DNA from: Sphingomonas mollis
GTDB lineage: Bacteria; Pseudomonadota; Alphaproteobacteria; Sphingomonadales; Sphingomonadaceae
Assembly: GCF_016427505.1 (NCBI RefSeq)
Contig: NZ_JAELXS010000002.1
Location: 248,001-312,000 of the forward strand
Direction of reading: 5' to 3'
DNA length: 64,000 nt
This document shows, piece by piece, positions 27,179-36,979 of the stretch (the stretch's first letter is position 1; every line of letters starts with the position of its first letter). The translations under genes were made by a program, and so were the position numbers. The notes beneath the pieces are model-generated. The model searched no databases and was not told where the DNA came from. It was given only the letters and a program-made list of their open reading frames with translations.

Positions 27179-28023
27179 GGATGTCGCCGCGCGCGATCGT
27201 CGCCAATGCGGCGGCGCTGGTGCTGACCGCGCTGACCGTCGCGCCGCTGGCGTACATGGTGGTCGTGTCGTTCATGCCGCGCGGGGAATCGAGCACGCTG
27301 CCGACGCCGCTCTGGCCGTCGCGCTGGTCGTGGGAGAATTATTACGAGCTGTTGTTTCGTCGGCAGATCGAGGGCGCGTGGTGGGATTACCGCATCGTTC
27401 CGGCGCTGCTGAACAGTCTGGGCATCGCGGCGATTTCGACCATCCTTGGCCTGTTGCTGACGGTGCCGGCGGGCTATGCCTACGCAAAGTTGCGCTTTCG
27501 CGGGCGGGAACGGTTGCTGCAATGGCTGATCGCATCGCTGGTGGTGCCCGGTCAGGTGGCGATGCTGCCGCTGTTCCTGATCTTCAAGGAACTGGGGCTG
27601 GTCAACAGCTATGCCGGCGTGATCCTGCCCGGTCTGGCCGGCATCTTCGCGATCCTGTTCGTCCGGCAGGCGACGCTGGCGATCCCGGACGAGATGATCG
27701 ACGCGGCCCGGATCGATGGCGCCGGCGAGGCTCGCATCTTCGTATCGATCGTACTGCCGCTGCTGACCCCGATCGTCGTGACGCTGGCGCTGTTCATGTT
27801 CCTGGGGTCGTGGAACGACTTCCTGTGGCCGCTGATCGTGCTGGCCGACCAGCATCTTTATACGCTGCCCGTCGCGGTCGCGGCGATCGCGCGGGAACAT
27901 GCGGCCGATGGTGAATTGATGATGGCCGCGGCGGTCGTCACGACGATGCCGGTGCTGCTGCTGTTCCTCGCGCTTCAGCGATATTATCTGACCGGGCTGC
28001 TGGGCGGCAGCGTCAAGGGATAG
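27169..28023 (+). CDS. Sugar ABC transporter permease 2 (MalG/UgpE type)
   Basis: A 284-aa inner-membrane partner of permease 1. It has six helices, the periplasmic P2 region (ENYYELLFRRQIEGAWWDYRIVPALLNSL) and the EAA loop DAARIDGAGEARIFVSIVLPLLTPI. ATG 27169 overlaps the previous stop; ATG 27181 is an alternative. The last 40 bases run under the 3' end of the ATPase gene on the opposite strand, an unusual arrangement for an importer operon. Confidence 0.93.
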   Translation: MAVRMSPRAIVANAAALVLTALTVAPLAYMVVVSFMPRGESSTLPTPLWPSRWSWENYYELLFRRQIEGAWWDYRIVPALLNSLGIAAISTILGLLLTVPAGYAYAKLRFRGRERLLQWLIASLVVPGQVAMLPLFLIFKELGLVNSYAGVILPGLAGIFAILFVRQATLAIPDEMIDAARIDGAGEARIFVSIVLPLLTPIVVTLALFMFLGSWNDFLWPLIVLADQHLYTLPVAVAAIAREHAADGELMMAAAVVTTMPVLLLFLALQRYYLTGLLGGSVKG

Positions 28024-29093
28024 ACGCGGCCGTCGGGGCCGAACAGATGGGCATCCGCCGGCGACGCGCCGAAGCGCAGACGCTCGCCCAGCGTCACCGA
28101 TCGATCCCCCGGCAATTGTGCCACGATCGTATCCACCGCCCCCCGCACGCCGAGATGCGCGAACGACAGGGGGCCGAGCCGTTCGAACAGCTCCACCGCT
28201 CCCTCGAACGGCCCGTCGGCATCGAGATGGAGATGTTCGGGCCGGATACCCAGTGTCGCCGATGCGCCGATCGCGTCCCGTGGTATGGCCGCCCCGGTCG
28301 GCACCTCCTCGCCCCCCGTCAGCCGTACCGTCGCACCACGATCGTCGCCGGCGATGATCGTCGCGGGAAGCAGGTTCATGCCGGGCGACCCGATCGCGGC
28401 AGCGACCGCTACGCTCGCCGGTCGGCGATACACGTCGAGCGGTGCGCCGACCTGTTCGACCCGCCCCGCCCCCATCACGACGATGCGGTTCGCCAGCGTC
28501 ATTGCCTCAAGCTGGTCGTGCGTGACGTAGATCATCGTCGCACCCAGTTGCTGGTGAAGGCGCGCGAATTCGTGCCGCATTCGCGCGCGCAGGTTCGCAT
28601 CGAGGTTCGACAGCGGCTCGTCGAGCAGCAGGACACGGGGCCGCCGCACCACCGCCCGCGCGATCGACACGCGCTGGCGCTGGCCGCCCGAAAGCGCGCG
28701 CGGGCGGCGATCGAGCAGGTCCGACAGGTCGAGCATCGCGGCAACTTCACGAACCCGATCGTCGATCTCGCGTCTGGCAATGCCGGCGACCTTCAGCGGA
28801 AAGGCGATATTGGCCGCGACGGTCAGGTGCGGATAGAGTGCGTAGGACTGGAAGACCATCGCCAGCCCCCGGTCCGATGGCGCTGCGTTCGTCACGTCGC
28901 GGCCATCGATCACCACCCGGCCCTCGCTCGGCTCCTCAAGCCCGGCGATCAGGCGAAGCAGCGTCGATTTGCCGCAACCCGATGGTCCGACAAGCACCAA
29001 AAACTCGCCATCCTCGATCCGCAAGTCGGTCGGATGGAGAACCGTCGTATCGCCGAAGCGCTTGGAGAGCCCGATGATGTCGACGCTGGCCAA
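27984..29093 (-). CDS. ABC transporter ATPase of MalK/UgpC type
   Basis: A 369-aa ATPase energising the adjacent permeases. Walker A GPSGCGKST, Q-loop VFQSYALYPHLTVAANI, signature LSGGQRQRVSIARA, Walker B LLLDEP and switch VTHDQLEAM are all present. Residues about 240-365 form the MOP/TOBE-like regulatory domain (SPGMNLLPATIIAG, LGIRPEHLHLDADG). It is convergent with the permease genes, so it is expressed from its own promoter near 29100. This domain type usually also allows shared use by several sugar importers. Confidence 0.93.
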   Translation of the reverse strand: MASVDIIGLSKRFGDTTVLHPTDLRIEDGEFLVLVGPSGCGKSTLLRLIAGLEEPSEGRVVIDGRDVTNAAPSDRGLAMVFQSYALYPHLTVAANIAFPLKVAGIARREIDDRVREVAAMLDLSDLLDRRPRALSGGQRQRVSIARAVVRRPRVLLLDEPLSNLDANLRARMRHEFARLHQQLGATMIYVTHDQLEAMTLANRIVVMGAGRVEQVGAPLDVYRRPASVAVAAAIGSPGMNLLPATIIAGDDRGATVRLTGGEEVPTGAAIPRDAIGASATLGIRPEHLHLDADGPFEGAVELFERLGPLSFAHLGVRGAVDTIVAQLPGDRSVTLGERLRFGASPADAHLFGPDGRVYPLTLPPSSPVR

Positions 29094-29190
29094 TGACTGC
29101 TCCCCCGATCCTGTCGATCGATCGCTAGCGGGTGAAGCGGATCGCGCAAAACTGTTTCAAGGACTTATGCGAGATTCCAATCCCACCGCG

Positions 29191-29268
29191 TCGTCGTTGC
29201 GAGCGTAGCGAAGCAATCCAGTGCCACGCGCGCTGCCCTGGATTGCTTCGCTACGCTCGCAACGACGA
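29191..29268. repeat. Long perfect inverted repeat (sphingomonad REP-like element)
   Basis: A 30-bp arm (29191-29220, core GCGAGCGTAGCGAAGCAATCC) is repeated exactly in reverse at 29239-29268, with an 18-nt loop whose outer base pair also matches. The palindrome lies between the ABC ATPase start and the mutarotase end. Such GCGAGCGTAGCGAAGCAATCC palindromes are known scattered intergenic repeats in sphingomonads; a genome search would give copy number. Confidence 0.9.
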
Positions 29269-29292
29269 TCTTCGACCAGTAGTTGCCCTTCA

Positions 29293-29643
29293 TCACAACG
29301 GGCCGATCGCCGGTTGATCCGCCAGCGCGAAGATGCGGTGCATGGCCGACCATTTGTCACCGTCCGGATGCAGGGGGCGCTGGAACGCATCCATCTCGGC
29401 TTCCCAGTCGGCGACGATCTGTGCCAGTGCCGGATCGCGCGGCCGGGGAAAGTCATCAGCCACCTCGGCGATCATGACCAGCCGGTCGTCGACGCGCCAG
29501 ATTTCCATGTCGAGATATCCCCGCAGGCGAATGTCGCGGATCACATCGGGCCATACCGCCGCCGGCGCATGGCGCGCTTCATAGGCGGCGATCAGGGCAG
29601 CATCATCGATCAGGTCGAGTGCGAACACCATCCGTCGGGTCAT
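29293..29643 (-). CDS. L-rhamnose/L-fucose mutarotase family protein (RhaM-like)
   Basis: A 116-aa small alpha/beta-barrel protein that interconverts sugar anomers. MTRRMVFALDLIDDAALIAAYEARHAPAAVWPDVIRDIR and LDMEIWRVDDRLVMIAEVADDF are the family core; the HR/HE catalytic positions of RhaM are within YEARHAPAVW. Start ATG 29643 follows AAAGGAGAG by 8 nt. Divergent from the fucose dehydrogenase operon across a 135-bp promoter region. In this context it most likely supplies the beta anomer of L-fucose to its dehydrogenase. Confidence 0.85.
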   Translation of the reverse strand: MTRRMVFALDLIDDAALIAAYEARHAPAAVWPDVIRDIRLRGYLDMEIWRVDDRLVMIAEVADDFPRPRDPALAQIVADWEAEMDAFQRPLHPDGDKWSAMHRIFALADQPAIGPL

Positions 29644-29744
29644 TGGTCGAACCTCTCCTTTGCGCATTGTCATCCTGCGGCCCTTGGTCGATCAAGTGGC
29701 TGGACATGATGCGACCTATAAGCCCAATATGATACCTGAAACCA

Positions 29745-29761
29745 AATTTGATCGACAAATT
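29745..29761. promoter_or_regulatory. Inverted repeat in divergent fucose promoter region
   Basis: AATTTG (29745-29750), ATCGA, CAAATT (29756-29761), a perfect 6-bp inverted repeat 17 bp before the SDR start. AT-rich TATGAT (29729-29734) upstream could be a -10 element. No regulator is encoded within the operon, so the cognate protein is unknown. Confidence 0.4.
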
Positions 29762-29778
29762 CGAAGGCGGAGATGGAC

Positions 29779-30519
29779 ATGCGTTTTGAGGGCAAGGTCG
29801 TGTTGGTCACGGCCGCCGCACAGGGAATCGGCCGCGCGACGGCGGAACGGATTCGCGATGAGGGCGCCACGGTGTGGGCGCTGGACCGCGACGGCGATGC
29901 GCTGGAAGCGATCGACGGGGTGAAGCGCATCGTCGCCGACCTGACCGACCCCGCCGCCATCGCCGCCCTGCCCGCCACGGTCGGCCCAATCGACGCGCTG
30001 GCCAATATCGGCGGATTCGTCGGCGCCGGCGATATCCTGCAATGCACCGACGACGACTGGACGCTGAGTTTCGACCTGAACGTCCACGCGATGCACCACG
30101 CCATCCGCGCGTTCCTGCCGGGCATGCTGACCAAGGGCGGCGGCTCGATCGTCAACATGAGCAGCATCGCCTCCAGCATCAAGGGCATCCCCAACCGCTA
30201 TGCCTATGGCGCGAGCAAGGCGGCGGTGATCGGACTGACCAAGGCGGTCGCCGCCGATTTCGTTGCGCGCGGCATCCGCTGCAACGCGGTCTGCCCCGGC
30301 ACGATCGAGACGCCGTCGCTGCGCGCGCGCGTCGTCGCGCAGGCAGGGGCGCAAGGGATCGAGGTGGCCGATGCCGAGGCCGCCTTCATCGCCCGCCAGC
30401 CGATGGGCCGGCTGGGCCGGCCTGAGGAAATCGCGGCGCTGGTCGCCTATCTGGCCAGCGACGATGCCAGCTTCACCACCGGCGCGGTGCATGTGATCGA
30501 CGGCGGCTGGGTGAATTGA
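29779..30519 (+). CDS. SDR dehydrogenase, 2-keto-3-deoxy-L-fuconate dehydrogenase type
   Basis: A 246-aa short-chain dehydrogenase. TAAAQGIGRATAE (NAD site), NMSSIASSIKG (Ser), YAYGASKAAV (Tyr-x3-Lys) and CNAVCPGTIETPSLRARV are typical of the 2-keto-3-deoxy-L-fuconate dehydrogenase / DHRS6 branch. The reaction oxidises the 4-OH to give 2,4-diketo-3-deoxy-L-fuconate. Start 29779 is preferred because GGAG lies 6 nt upstream, whereas ATG 29773 abuts it. First gene of the plus-strand operon with the dehydratase, second SDR and FucP. Confidence 0.88.
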   Translation: MRFEGKVVLVTAAAQGIGRATAERIRDEGATVWALDRDGDALEAIDGVKRIVADLTDPAAIAALPATVGPIDALANIGGFVGAGDILQCTDDDWTLSFDLNVHAMHHAIRAFLPGMLTKGGGSIVNMSSIASSIKGIPNRYAYGASKAAVIGLTKAVAADFVARGIRCNAVCPGTIETPSLRARVVAQAGAQGIEVADAEAAFIARQPMGRLGRPEEIAALVAYLASDDASFTTGAVHVIDGGWVN

Positions 30520-30550
30520 CGATGACGTCGCCGCTTCAGGAGCAGATCGC

Positions 30551-32577
<2,027 letters not shown>

Positions 32578-32607
32578 CAACGATAGAACAACCGCCAGGA
32601 GAGGCGC

Positions 32608-33873
32608 ATGACCAGCCAAAGAGCACGCTACGTCCCGGCGATCATATTGACCGTCTCGCTGTTCTTCCTGTGGGGAATGGCGAACAACCTGAACGATATC
32701 CTGATCGCCCAGTTCAAGAAGGCGTTCACCCTGTCGGATTTCGAGACGAGCTTCGTCCAGCAGGCATTCTATCTCGGCTATTTCTGCCTTGCGATCCCGG
32801 CGGCGCTGGTGGTGCGGGCGCGGGGGTACAAGACGGCGATCGTCATCGGCCTGTTGCTATACGCGGCGGGTGCCCTGCTCTTCTATCCGGCGGCGCATTA
32901 TGGCGAGTACCGGTATTTCCTCGCGGCGCTGTTCGTCATCGCCTCCGGCCTCGCGTTTCTGGAGACGTCCGCCAATCCGCTGATGACCGAACTGGGCGAT
33001 CAGGCGGGCGCGGCGCGGCGGCTGACCTTTGCGCAGGCGGCCAATCCGGTCGGCACGCTGGCCGGCGTGCTGATCGGCAAATATTTCATCCTGTCCGACA
33101 TCGTCCAGAACGACGCGCAGATCGCCGCAATGACGCCAGCCGCGCGCGAGGCGTTCTATCGTACCGAGATCCAGGCGGTGCAGACGCCGTATCTGGTCAT
33201 CGGTCTGGTCGTGCTGGCCTTCGCCCTGATCGCCGCGATGGTCCGCTTTCCCGATCATCGCGAGACGGAGGAGGCGGCAGAGGTCACCGTCACGCCGCGC
33301 TTCGTCGAGGTCTTTCGCCATCCCCGGCTGTTGTTCGCCGCCGTCGCGCAGTTCTTCTATGTCGGCGCGCAGGTGGGACTGTGGAGTTACACCATCCGCT
33401 ATGCGCAGGCCAACGTGCCGGGCATGATCGAGCGGACCGCCGCCGATTATCTGTTCGCCAGCCTGTTGCTGTTCGGCATCGGCCGCTTCGCCGGTGCCTT
33501 CCTGATGGGCCGGATCGCGCCGTCGCGCTTGCTGGCGGCATTCGCAGGGATCAGCCTGTTGCTGGCGGTCGCGGCCGGGCTTATCGGCGGGATGACGGGA
33601 TTGCTGTTGCTGGTCGGCGCCAGCTTCTTCATGTCGATCCAGTTTCCGACGATCTTCGCGCTCGGCATCGACGGGCTGGGGCCGCTGCGCCGGGCGGGCG
33701 CGTCGCTGATCGTGATGGCGATCATCGGCGGCGCGGCGGTGACGGCGGTGATGGGGCATTTGTCGGATATCGCCGGGATCAACATGGCGATGCTGGTGCC
33801 GGCGATGGCCTTTCTGGTCGTGCTGGTGTTCGCCCTGTGTCAGCCGCGCAGGCCGATCACGATGGATCACTGA
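32608..33873 (+). CDS. fucP: L-fucose:H+ symporter
   Basis: A 421-aa MFS carrier with 12 predicted helices. Helix 1 shows IILTVSLFFLWGMANNLNDILIAQFKKAF, containing the conserved Asp; GLAFLETSANPLMTELGD is the signature loop of the FucP group, and PTIFALGIDGLGPL that of helix 10. It imports L-fucose with protons. AGGAGAG lies 7 nt before the ATG. It serves as the intact reference for the deleted copy at 5991-6500. It ends 7 bp into the convergent lactonase gene. Confidence 0.93.
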   Translation: MTSQRARYVPAIILTVSLFFLWGMANNLNDILIAQFKKAFTLSDFETSFVQQAFYLGYFCLAIPAALVVRARGYKTAIVIGLLLYAAGALLFYPAAHYGEYRYFLAALFVIASGLAFLETSANPLMTELGDQAGAARRLTFAQAANPVGTLAGVLIGKYFILSDIVQNDAQIAAMTPAAREAFYRTEIQAVQTPYLVIGLVVLAFALIAAMVRFPDHRETEEAAEVTVTPRFVEVFRHPRLLFAAVAQFFYVGAQVGLWSYTIRYAQANVPGMIERTAADYLFASLLLFGIGRFAGAFLMGRIAPSRLLAAFAGISLLLAVAAGLIGGMTGLLLLVGASFFMSIQFPTIFALGIDGLGPLRRAGASLIVMAIIGGAAVTAVMGHLSDIAGINMAMLVPAMAFLVVLVFALCQPRRPITMDH

Positions 33874-34700
33874 TCGGGCAGTCGATAGGCCGCCTTCGCA
33901 TTGCCGCCGAAGATGGCGTCGACGTGATCGGGGCAGCGCGCCGTGATGTGTTCCATCGCAACCGCGTGGACACGGGCGTAATCGGCGGCAAGCATGCAGA
34001 CCGGCCAGTCGGATCCGAAGATCAGGCGATCGGGTCCGAAACAGTCGAGCAGATGATCGACATAGCGGGCCAGATCGTCCGGTCGCCACGCCGCATGATC
34101 GGCCTCCGTCACCAGCCCCGACAACTTGCACCAGACGCCGGGGTAGCGCGCGGTCCGGGCGATGGCATCGGCCCATGGCTGCCAACCCCCCGCCGCGATG
34201 GGCGGCTTGCCGCCGTGGTCGAGGATGAAGCGGCCATCGCCGACCCGGTCGAGGAAGGCGGGGACGTGGCCGGCCTGTCGCGGATAGACCAGAATATCAT
34301 AGGCCAGCCCCGCCGCGGTCGCCGCCCGCACGCCGTTCGTAAAATCGTCGCGGAGCATGAAGCGATCGTCTGGCTCGTCCTGAACGACATGCCGCAACCC
34401 CACCAGCCGGGGGTGGCGCAGCGTGGCGATCCGATCGGCGATGTCCGGCGCGCACAGGTCCGCCCAGCCCACTACCCCGGCGATCCAGGGATAACGCTCG
34501 GTCAGCGCCAGCAACCAGAGCGTTTCGGCTTCGGTTTGGGATGCCTGCACGGCGATCGATCCGTCGATGCCGGCGCGGTCCATCGCGACCCGTACGTCCG
34601 GCGGCAGGCGATCCTGCGCAAGGGCGGTGGCGGGATCGATCCAGCCGAGGGCGACCGGATCGTATCGCCAGAAATGTTGATGGGCATCGATCGTGCGCAC
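33867..34700 (-). CDS. L-fucono-1,5-lactonase (amidohydrolase family)
   Basis: A 277-aa hydrolase of the amidohydrolase-2 type that opens the lactone made by fucose dehydrogenase. GTG 34700 is taken as start because GGAGAG precedes it by 4-5 nt, giving MRTIDAHQHFWRYDP with the HxH metal motif at the very N-terminus, as in the family. Further residues: DILVYPRQ, FILDHGGKPP (His), WCKLSGLVTEAD and LIFGSDWPVC (Asp). The longer frame from 34730 adds ten unconserved residues. Convergent with fucP, completing the pathway from fucose to fuconate. Confidence 0.9.
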   Translation of the reverse strand: MRTIDAHQHFWRYDPVALGWIDPATALAQDRLPPDVRVAMDRAGIDGSIAVQASQTEAETLWLLALTERYPWIAGVVGWADLCAPDIADRIATLRHPRLVGLRHVVQDEPDDRFMLRDDFTNGVRAATAAGLAYDILVYPRQAGHVPAFLDRVGDGRFILDHGGKPPIAAGGWQPWADAIARTARYPGVWCKLSGLVTEADHAAWRPDDLARYVDHLLDCFGPDRLIFGSDWPVCMLAADYARVHAVAMEHITARCPDHVDAIFGGNAKAAYRLPDQ

Positions 34701-34735
34701 CGTTGCTCTCCTCGATCCACCATCGGCCACCGATC

Positions 34736-34764
34736 GAGGGGGCGCTCAAGCGAGGCGCCCCCTC
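34736..34764 (-). terminator. Hairpin after the MFS transporter gene
   Basis: GAGGGGGCGC (34736-34745) and GCGCCCCCTC (34755-34764) form a 10-bp stem with a 9-nt loop, five bases past the MFS stop. There is no U-run in either direction, so its terminator role is uncertain. Confidence 0.45.
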
Positions 34765-34768
34765 TATC

Positions 34769-36055
34769 TCAAACCGTCGCGACGCGTTCCAGTCTGGGCG
34801 ACAGGATATGTACCGCACCCAGCGCCAGGAAGTAGGCGGAGCCGGCGACGTAGAACAGCGGCGCATAGCTGCCGATGCCGTCGAGGACGAAGCCGGCATA
34901 TTTCGCCATCATCATACCGCCGATCGCGCCGACCGTGCCGCCGATGCCGATCACCGACCCCACCGCCGCGCGCGGAAACAGATCGGACGGCAACGTATAG
35001 AGATTGGCCGAGAACGCCTGATGCGCCGCCGTCGCGATGCCGATGACCAGCACCGCCACCCACAGATTGTCGATCGACTGCGCGAACAGCACCGGCGTGA
35101 CCGCGAAGGCGCAGACCAGCATCGTCGATTTCCGTGCGAAATTGACGGTGCGGCCGCGCGCGATCAGCCGTGACGACATCCATCCACCCGCCACGCTGCC
35201 CAGATCGGACAACAGATAGATCGCGACCAGCGGCGGCCCGAAGCTGAGCAGGTCGAGGTCGTACCGGTCGCCGAGATAGCCGGGCAGCCAGAACAGGAAG
35301 AACCACCAGATCGGGTCGATGAAAAACTTGCCGAGCGCATAGGCCCAGGTTTCGCGCCGGGTGGCGATCCGCCGCCAGCCGATCGCGGTGCCGGTATCGG
35401 CCGGGTCCTGTTCGATCCACGCCAGTTCGGCGCCGGTGACCTTTTTGTGCTCGCGCGGACGGCGATAGATCGCCAGCCATGCGATCAGCCACACGAAGCT
35501 GACCACGCCCGTCACGACGAACGCCATCCGCCAGCCATAGGTGATCGTCAGGACGGGGATCGCCAGCGGGGTGATGATCGCGCCAATATTGGCGCCGGCG
35601 TTGAACACGCCGATCGCGAAGGCGCGTTCCTTCGCAGGAAACCATTCGGTCACCGCCTTGATGCCGGCGGGGAAATTGCCCGCCTCGCCGATGCCCAGAC
35701 CGAACCGGGCCATCGCGAACTGCGTGACGCTATAGGCGCCGCCATGCGCGATATGCGCCAGTTGCCAGATGACGAACGCCACCGCGTACCCCATCCGCGC
35801 GCCGATCACGTCGACCAGCCGCCCGAACCCCAGATACCCGATCGCATAGGCCATCTGGAAGAAGAAGATGACGTTGGCGTAATCCGTCTCGGTCCAGCCG
35901 AGATCGGCGGACAGGGTCGGCTTCAGCACGCCGATCATCTGACGATCGACATAGTTGATGACCGTCGCCATGAACAACAGCGCGACGATGCTCCAGCGGT
36001 AGCGCCCCGAACGCTCGACCGCGCTCCCTATCGTTTCAGCCCGGCCCGGTTCCAT
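34769..36055 (-). CDS. MFS transporter, anion:cation symporter family (hexuronate/aldonate type, ExuT-like)
   Basis: A 428-aa carrier with 12 helices. The signature region RWSIVALLFMATVINYVDRQMIGVLKP, GFGRLVDVIGARMGYAVAF and FGLGIGEAGNFPAGIKAVTEWFPAKERAFAIGVFNAGANIGAII is that of ACS-family hexuronate, D-galactonate and glucarate transporters. The first 20 bases overlap the end of the upstream hydratase gene, so they form one operon. Substrate is likely an uronate or aldonate derived from pectin or a related sugar acid, given the nearby pectate lyase and shared operator. Confidence 0.88.
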   Translation of the reverse strand: MEPGRAETIGSAVERSGRYRWSIVALLFMATVINYVDRQMIGVLKPTLSADLGWTETDYANVIFFFQMAYAIGYLGFGRLVDVIGARMGYAVAFVIWQLAHIAHGGAYSVTQFAMARFGLGIGEAGNFPAGIKAVTEWFPAKERAFAIGVFNAGANIGAIITPLAIPVLTITYGWRMAFVVTGVVSFVWLIAWLAIYRRPREHKKVTGAELAWIEQDPADTGTAIGWRRIATRRETWAYALGKFFIDPIWWFFLFWLPGYLGDRYDLDLLSFGPPLVAIYLLSDLGSVAGGWMSSRLIARGRTVNFARKSTMLVCAFAVTPVLFAQSIDNLWVAVLVIGIATAAHQAFSANLYTLPSDLFPRAAVGSVIGIGGTVGAIGGMMMAKYAGFVLDGIGSYAPLFYVAGSAYFLALGAVHILSPRLERVATV

Positions 36056-36866
36056 GTCCCGCTTCCACTCCCATTGCCTGTGCCGGCATGGCCGCGTCGA
36101 TCGCGCAGCTCACCCGCATTTCGCCGAAATCGGCCTCGAACCGCTGACCCGGTCGCACGACATGCACCCCGGTCACCGCCCCCGACGATACCCATTGTCC
36201 GGGCGCCAATGACAGCCCGCGCGCCGACAGGCAATCGACCAGAAACGCGACCGCGCCAATCGGGCCATCCAGCATCGCCCGGGCGCTCGCCTGTCCCACC
36301 ACGACGCCGTCGATCCGCGACACTACCGGCCAGTCGAGAAAGTCCAAGCTCTGCCAATCCGGCACCGGATCACCGATCAGCAATCCGAAATTATTGCCGT
36401 AATCGCTGATCGTGACCAGCGGCCCGTCCCGATTGATATGGGCATAGGGCGAACTGGCGATCTCGACCCCGATATGGACGGCATCGACCAGCTCCAGCGC
36501 CTCGTCGAGCGTCAGGCGGATACGACCCGACGGCGGTGCACGACCGATGCGAACGCAGAACTCCGCTTCGCCGGCGGCGAAGCCATCGGCGATCACGGGC
36601 AGCGTGGCGGTATCAGCCGCACTGTACACCTGATCCGCAAAGATCGGGCCGGCCAGTCGATTGGTCCCGAGAACGCCATCGAGTGGCGCCGGGATACGCC
36701 CGACCTTCCAGCCGGCGATGGATCGGCCATCGATCGCGATCGCCCTGTCCTGAATGGCATAGGCGCGATCCAGCGTTTCGGGTCGGGCGCCCGGATACTC
36801 GGAAACGCCGTACGCGCCGCGTCGCGCCGCAACGAAGGCCTGCGCGATCCGGTCCTCGTTATCCAT
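36036..36866 (-). CDS. 2-oxo-acid hydratase of the 2-keto-4-pentenoate hydratase (MhpD/FAH-like) family
   Basis: A 276-aa protein. Start 36866 is used because GGTGGAGC lies 5 nt upstream. Visible family motifs: GWKVGRIPAPLDGVLGTNRLAGPIF, FAAGEAEFCVRIG (metal Glu), DAVHIGVEIASSPYAH (metal Glu pair), NNFGLLIGDPVPDW, QASARAMLDGPIGAVAFLVDCLSARGLSLAPGQWVSSGAVTGVHVV. The fold acts on 2-oxo or 2-oxo-enoic acids by hydration, decarboxylation or C-C cleavage. It is co-transcribed with the ACS transporter and divergent from LacI. A role as hydrolase of a 2,4-diketo-3-deoxy-aldonate, closing the fucose pathway, or in a pectin-derived acid pathway, is inference. Confidence 0.82.
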   Translation of the reverse strand: MDNEDRIAQAFVAARRGAYGVSEYPGARPETLDRAYAIQDRAIAIDGRSIAGWKVGRIPAPLDGVLGTNRLAGPIFADQVYSAADTATLPVIADGFAAGEAEFCVRIGRAPPSGRIRLTLDEALELVDAVHIGVEIASSPYAHINRDGPLVTISDYGNNFGLLIGDPVPDWQSLDFLDWPVVSRIDGVVVGQASARAMLDGPIGAVAFLVDCLSARGLSLAPGQWVSSGAVTGVHVVRPGQRFEADFGEMRVSCAIDAAMPAQAMGVEAGHGTGPG

Positions 36867-36908
36867 GCCCGCTCCACCGATCTGCTTCATCCTGCAATCG
36901 ATATGGGA

Positions 36909-36920
36909 AACCGGTGTCAT
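36909..36920. promoter_or_regulatory. Candidate LacI operator, copy 1 (AACCGGTGTCAT)
   Basis: A CG-centred semi-palindrome (ACCGGT core) midway in the 113-bp gap between the hydratase and the lacI-type gene. The same 12 bases occur, inverted, at 39556-39567 before the pectate lyase. A CpG-centred palindrome of this size is typical for LacI-family regulators. Confidence 0.6.
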
Positions 36921-36979
36921 CGACAAGGGTGTTTTCGCCGGACGATTGGCGACGAGAACGATCCCCTGTATCGTCCGGT

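Noticed and set aside
26224..28023. A 599-aa reading of permease 2
   Set aside because: Only the last 284 residues (from 27169) show permease sequence; the earlier part is an off-frame reading of permease 1.
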